Assembly (NCBI GenBank): GCA_046349775.1
Contig: JAXMBS010000100.1
Location: forward strand, 1-14,599
DNA: 14,599 nucleotides
Direction of reading: 5' to 3'
From: JAEUIG01 sp046349775
GTDB taxonomy: Bacteria; Planctomycetota; Planctomycetia; Planctomycetales; Planctomycetaceae
The position numbers and the translations under genes were made by a program. The notes below the pieces were generated by a model. That model was not told the origin of the DNA, did not search any database, and saw only the letters and a list, made by a program, of their open reading frames with translations. Below are positions 13,987 to 14,599 of this stretch, one piece after another; within the stretch, counting starts at the first letter, position 1; the number at the start of each line of letters is the position of its first letter.

Positions 13987-14154
13987 GGCCGTGACTCCTG
14001 TTGACTCAGAAATTGAACGCAATACCGAAGCTGATTGTCGCGCCCGGCGAGCGGAGAGTCAAGATGCACATCGATCTGGCCGCGATCCCGGAATCCGCCT
14101 ACGATCCCGCCGCGGCCAGGCCTCAGTCCCGGTCCAGCGGGAGTCGCAGCAGCG

Positions 14155-14599
14155 ATGGGCGCGCAGGATCAATGCAGCACGAGTCTCTGGCTCGCTTGCG
14201 GTTTCGCGATCATCGCGCTCGCAAGCACCGCAATCGCTCAATCGCCAGCCGGACCCATCGAATATCCGCTGGCAGCGCCGCATTCGGGCGATCTGTTCAA
14301 CGGCGCCTATGCGACGCCATGGACGTGGCAACTTCTACCCAACGACCTCTTGTACCGGTCGTACCTGGCTGCGCCGGGCGAGGCGCGAATGAGCAGCGCC
14401 TGGCTGAACCAGACCGGTCAGGGCTGGATCTGGGACTTCACGATCGGTGCGCGGGTGGGGCTGTTGCGATTCGGCTCGGCACCTGGGACGGCCCCGGAAG
14501 GATGGCAGCTCGACCTGCAGGGGGCGGCGCTGCCGCGGCTGAATATTGAACAGGACTATGACCTCGAGTCGGTCGACTTCGTCGGCGGACTCCCCCTGA
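14155..14599 (+). CDS. DUF1207-family exported protein (5' part; runs off the window)
   Basis: An open frame of 148 codons from ATG 14155 to the window end, without a stop. It begins with a signal peptide (SLWLACGFAIIALASTAIAQ, cleavage near residue 29). The mature part has WQLLPNDLLYRSYLAAPGEARMSS (about 57-80), the start of the DUF1207 domain, then the WIWDFTIGARVGLLRFG strand and a segment ending DLESVDFVGGLPL. DUF1207 proteins are predicted outer-membrane or envelope-associated beta-rich proteins of unknown role. GGGAG lies about 11 nt upstream, rather far for an SD. The signal peptide and domain register support this frame over the competing overlapping frames at 14001-14549. Confidence 0.78.
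   Translation, partial: MGAQDQCSTSLWLACGFAIIALASTAIAQSPAGPIEYPLAAPHSGDLFNGAYATPWTWQLLPNDLLYRSYLAAPGEARMSSAWLNQTGQGWIWDFTIGARVGLLRFGSAPGTAPEGWQLDLQGAALPRLNIEQDYDLESVDFVGGLPL

Noticed and set aside
14001..14549. 182-codon + frame across the DUF1326/DUF1207 gap
   Set aside because: Arg/Ser-rich translation without a domain; it overlaps the DUF1207 frame that has a signal peptide.

Overview
The window is about 14.6 kb of GC-rich bacterial DNA. Its gene content fits a planctomycete: a DoxX-fold membrane protein with a very large insert, secreted proteins of unknown function, DUF1326 and DUF1207 proteins, a Tat-exported SGNH hydrolase, and widely spaced housekeeping genes. This assignment is inferred from gene content; no rRNA or other phylogenetic marker is present.

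Layout. Positions 4-4053 (+) hold a tightly packed three-gene cluster: a DoxX-like membrane protein, an exported protein with three STN/secretin-N-like modules (ATGA overlap), and a two-domain glycerophosphodiester phosphodiesterase whose first domain has lost its catalytic residues. An orphan Imm21-like immunity protein follows (4117-4611, +). From 4660 to 8125 (-) lie a sigma-54-dependent response regulator, an ArfB-type ribosome-rescue hydrolase and a DprA gene. Both arfB and dprA carry several small indels that break the frame. Divergent from dprA are lspA (8298-8837, +) and a D-amino-acid transaminase-like gene (9004-9870, +). Next come an SGNH hydrolase (9922-10710, -), a divergently transcribed AstE/AspA-type zinc hydrolase (10929-11831, +), two exported proteins of unknown function (11880-13146, -), a DUF1326 protein (13318-13986, -), and the 5' part of a DUF1207 protein that runs off the end (14155-14599, +).

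Functional logic. Apart from the 4-4053 cluster and the 12440/12487 pair, the genes look like single units rather than one pathway. Membrane and envelope functions dominate (DoxX, STN, GDPD, LspA, and several exported proteins). I see no complete defence system, prophage, IS element, CRISPR array, tRNA or rRNA.

Most notable non-gene signals: a pair of oppositely oriented 17-nt hairpins at 13254-13304 that differ by one compensatory base pair (a REP/BIME-like arrangement); a 36-nt imperfect inverted repeat at 6262-6345; other short-loop intergenic hairpins; and short degenerate repeat tracts beside several start codons. The clustering of indels at 6.4-7.9 kb is either gene decay or a local sequence-quality problem, and raw reads would settle it.
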